Notes under the pieces: model-generated
What the model was told of the DNA's origin: nothing
What the model saw: the letters and a program-made list of their open reading frames with translations, nothing else
Database searches by the model: none
Part shown: piece by piece, positions 63,201-64,000 of the stretch
Layout: each line of letters opens with the position of its first letter
Numbering within the stretch: the stretch's first letter is position 1
Program-made: the position numbers and the translations under genes
Origin: Promicromonospora panici
GTDB taxonomy: Bacteria; Actinomycetota; Actinomycetes; Actinomycetales; Cellulomonadaceae
DNA: 64,000 nucleotides
Direction of reading: 5' to 3'
Assembly (NCBI RefSeq): GCF_900608595.1
Contig: NZ_UWYY01000002.1
Span: forward strand, 328,010-392,009

Positions 63201-64000
63201 CGGGTCGAGCGACCCCGCCGACCGCGCCTGGCGCACCCTCTGCCTGGACACCCGCCGGCACGTGCACTTCACGGGCGTCGAGGTCACCGCGGGCGGCATC
63301 GCCCTGGCCGTGCACGACTCCTCCGCCGGGCTGTCGGGCGGCCAGCGCCAGAAGCTCGTCGTGTTCTGCCTGGCCGCGGCCCTGCGCTACCAGCTCGCCG
63401 GGGCGTCCGACTCTGCCACGCCCGCCTACGGCTCGATCCTCCTGGACGAGGCCTTCGACAAGGCCGACACCACGTTCACGCGCACCGCCATGGACACGTT
63501 CGCGGCGTTCGGGTTCCACATGATCCTGGCCACGCCGCTCAAGCTTCTGCAGACCCTCGAGGACTACGTCGGCGGCATCGGCCTCGCGACGTGCCGCGAG
63601 ATGCGGGAGTCGCGCGTGGACGTGGTGCTGCTCGAGTCCCCGCTGCCCGACGTCGAGCCAGTGCCCTCGGCGACCCGGAGTGGGACAAGCACTGGTACGG
63701 CCGACGGCGCCGCGGGGGGCGCCACACCGCCGGCGAGCCGTGCTGCGAGCCCTGCCGCCCCTGCTGCGGTCGCGGCGACACCACCTGTCGCCAAGCCGTC
63801 GACCGGTGCCACACCGGCGCCGGCCGCCTCCACGCCGGCTGCGCCGCCAGCACCACCGACACCGGCTGCACCAGCGCCGACCGCGCCAGCGCCGGCTGCA
63901 CCGACGCCGACCGGTAGCGCGGCGCACAGCCCGGCCACGGCACCCGCGGTGTCTGCGGACTCCGCAGCGTCTGCGGCCTCGACGTCCGCCCCAGCGGCAC
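60217..64000 (+). CDS. jetC: Wadjet protein JetC (SMC/MksB-like ATPase), 3' end beyond window
   Basis: At least 1261 codons from ATG 60217, open to the window end. N-terminal WRLARIELVNWGTFSGHHVVPV and Walker A GHSGSGKSS are the SMC head. Long coiled coils follow (QIEHLSRLATLTKAYDEG; LLELARETQARLAEADAAVADAVAQQREAV). Signature LSGGQRQK and Walker B SILLDEAFDKAD complete the head at about 63330-63470. It should load on DNA and extrude loops with JetA/JetB. Two oddities: an 8-residue repeat around 61540-61600 within the first coil, and an Ala/Pro/Thr-rich tail after about 63655, at least 115 residues, beyond the usual end of the family. Confidence 0.92.
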   Translation, partial: MNTPHPGQWRLARIELVNWGTFSGHHVVPVPREGFLLTGHSGSGKSSLVDAVAAVLTPPEQLRFNVAAAGTGATEREAGDRDVVSYARGAWRHRTDESTGEVVADHLRPGATWSGVLLRYSNGTDAPDGVVTLVRLFHLTRGSSTPAMLHVVVPGEAGLLDFERYVRSGPDVAGVTSAWPDATVSERHGPFAAAFTQALGIGSEQALVLLHRTQSAKNLGSLDDLFRGHMLDEPSTFELAAEAVNQFADVARAYADIETSRRQIEHLSRLATLTKAYDEGSAAGVRAATLRGSLETFKDAWKLDLAHGALADARAAEDRAQHHRQAADTEVDVAANTHQQAVNVLGARGGQALATQADRLQRAGEIAALVRTRRGELATDLESVGMNMPETFAEFAALKEKARWELGGAKPLTTGSVPSLTGALAAVSASQVPDVSTGAVPSVATGAQPSVATGAQPSVGTGAVATVGRSRAPEALDANIREALAGRSAVGQRHEAVATRIQAVRQTQTNVPAELAEARRAVAEAAGLDVSVLPFAAELLRVREEDAEWRPAIEAVLRPLATLVLVAPAHRAAVASAVEAGPGLRYRVVGVRNDAPRSTEDASLVHKVEVKDAPMSGWLHRRLSEQYDYLCVDDASGLDLHERAMTRDGLVKHGPEEIEQPQLPGVEDWALGWDADDRLDQLLELARETQARLAEADAAVADAVAQQREAVRRQLTLRHVARREWREVDIETAEADLTDAQASFDRLLDGTMDLLQASQDVAAAETRLDQARAAAAEAADTLAEARAHRRSLERVVAELGDAPTNAIPLAHREELEKRYAAVRKTVTHEVIDDVSLTVSRTLDAEREAGLRTSGAAEREIVGLLSEFRRRWPAITRDLTTQVSDRSRYLEVLERIRTSRLPEQEARFSDLLTDQARRALRKLAAEIRQAPAAIRERIVGVNSSLRRSPFDTDRFLEIRVKERRPAAVEEFLATLDLLTGDAEPEYEVLERLVRRLGSSDPADRAWRTLCLDTRRHVHFTGVEVTAGGIALAVHDSSAGLSGGQRQKLVVFCLAAALRYQLAGASDSATPAYGSILLDEAFDKADTTFTRTAMDTFAAFGFHMILATPLKLLQTLEDYVGGIGLATCREMRESRVDVVLLESPLPDVEPVPSATRSGTSTGTADGAAGGATPPASRAASPAAPAAVAATPPVAKPSTGATPAPAASTPAAPPAPPTPAAPAPTAPAPAAPTPTGSAAHSPATAPAVSADSAASAASTSAPAA

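Noticed and set aside
59728..63927. A 1399-codon open frame on the minus strand
   Set aside because: It is the antisense of jetB and jetC. jetC has Walker A, signature and Walker B in the plus frame, while the minus frame is Arg/Gly/Val-rich with no domain.

Overview
The window is very GC-rich with strong G/C third-position bias. Its family content (T-box before ileS, many F420/deazaflavin enzymes, SigE-like ECF sigma, DUF6480, TIGR03668-type proteins) points to an actinobacterium, most likely a Micrococcales member of the Promicromonosporaceae/Cellulosimicrobium kind. No rRNA, tRNA, CRISPR array, transposase or integrase was found. The genes are chromosomal in style: short gaps and many ATGA, GTGA or TGATG junctions.

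Left part (1-13 kb). folC (minus strand, cut by the left edge) and ileS (minus strand, with a T-box leader) are usually close neighbours in actinobacteria. Here they are separated by about 5.4 kb holding a two-helix membrane protein of unknown function, an intergenic stretch with a palindrome and hairpins, a DUF3800-like protein, a protein with a degenerate papain-like signature, and a secreted chymotrypsin-family protease. After ileS come an ECF sigma factor with its coupled membrane partner, an MFS exporter behind a MerR-type palindrome, and an HxlR regulator.

Middle (13-33 kb). There is a methyltransferase, a sulfite-oxidase-like molybdoenzyme and a short-chain dehydrogenase. Then come two minus-strand operons that look like uptake and degradation of a pyrimidine or hydantoin-like compound. 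One is mini-ORF, ABC permease, ABC ATPase, permease fused to binding protein, class III aminotransferase. The other is carbamoyl amidohydrolase/nitrilase, dihydropyrimidinase (hydantoinase), LLM oxidoreductase. Both begin with the same structured leader, and the transporter copy still carries the first 14 codons of the nitrilase gene. Between them lie an HD-GYP/LuxR regulator, a membrane protein and a shortened methyltransferase. A plus-strand ABC operon of the putative F420-0 uptake type follows.

Right middle (32.7-57.5 kb). This holds F420/deazaflavin enzymes, three GNAT genes, an HhH-GPD protein, an LLM/F420-NADP reductase/pirin operon facing a MarR regulator with twin operators, a DesK-type two-component system, a VapBC-like toxin-antitoxin pair with a palindromic operator, an RlmA-type rRNA methyltransferase, and assorted metabolic genes (DpaL-like lyase, FAD monooxygenase, AlkZ-like glycosylase, PhoD, SIMPL, geranylgeranyl-reductase-like, YdcF).

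Right edge (57.5-64 kb). An XRE regulator with a large hairpin at its 5' side stands opposite jetA-jetB-jetC of a Wadjet (MksBEF-like) anti-plasmid system. jetC is still open at the window end, and jetD, if present, lies outside. A recurring feature is long, nearly perfect hairpins, each of unique sequence, at gene ends (6.34, 11.58, 16.56 and 56.57 kb).
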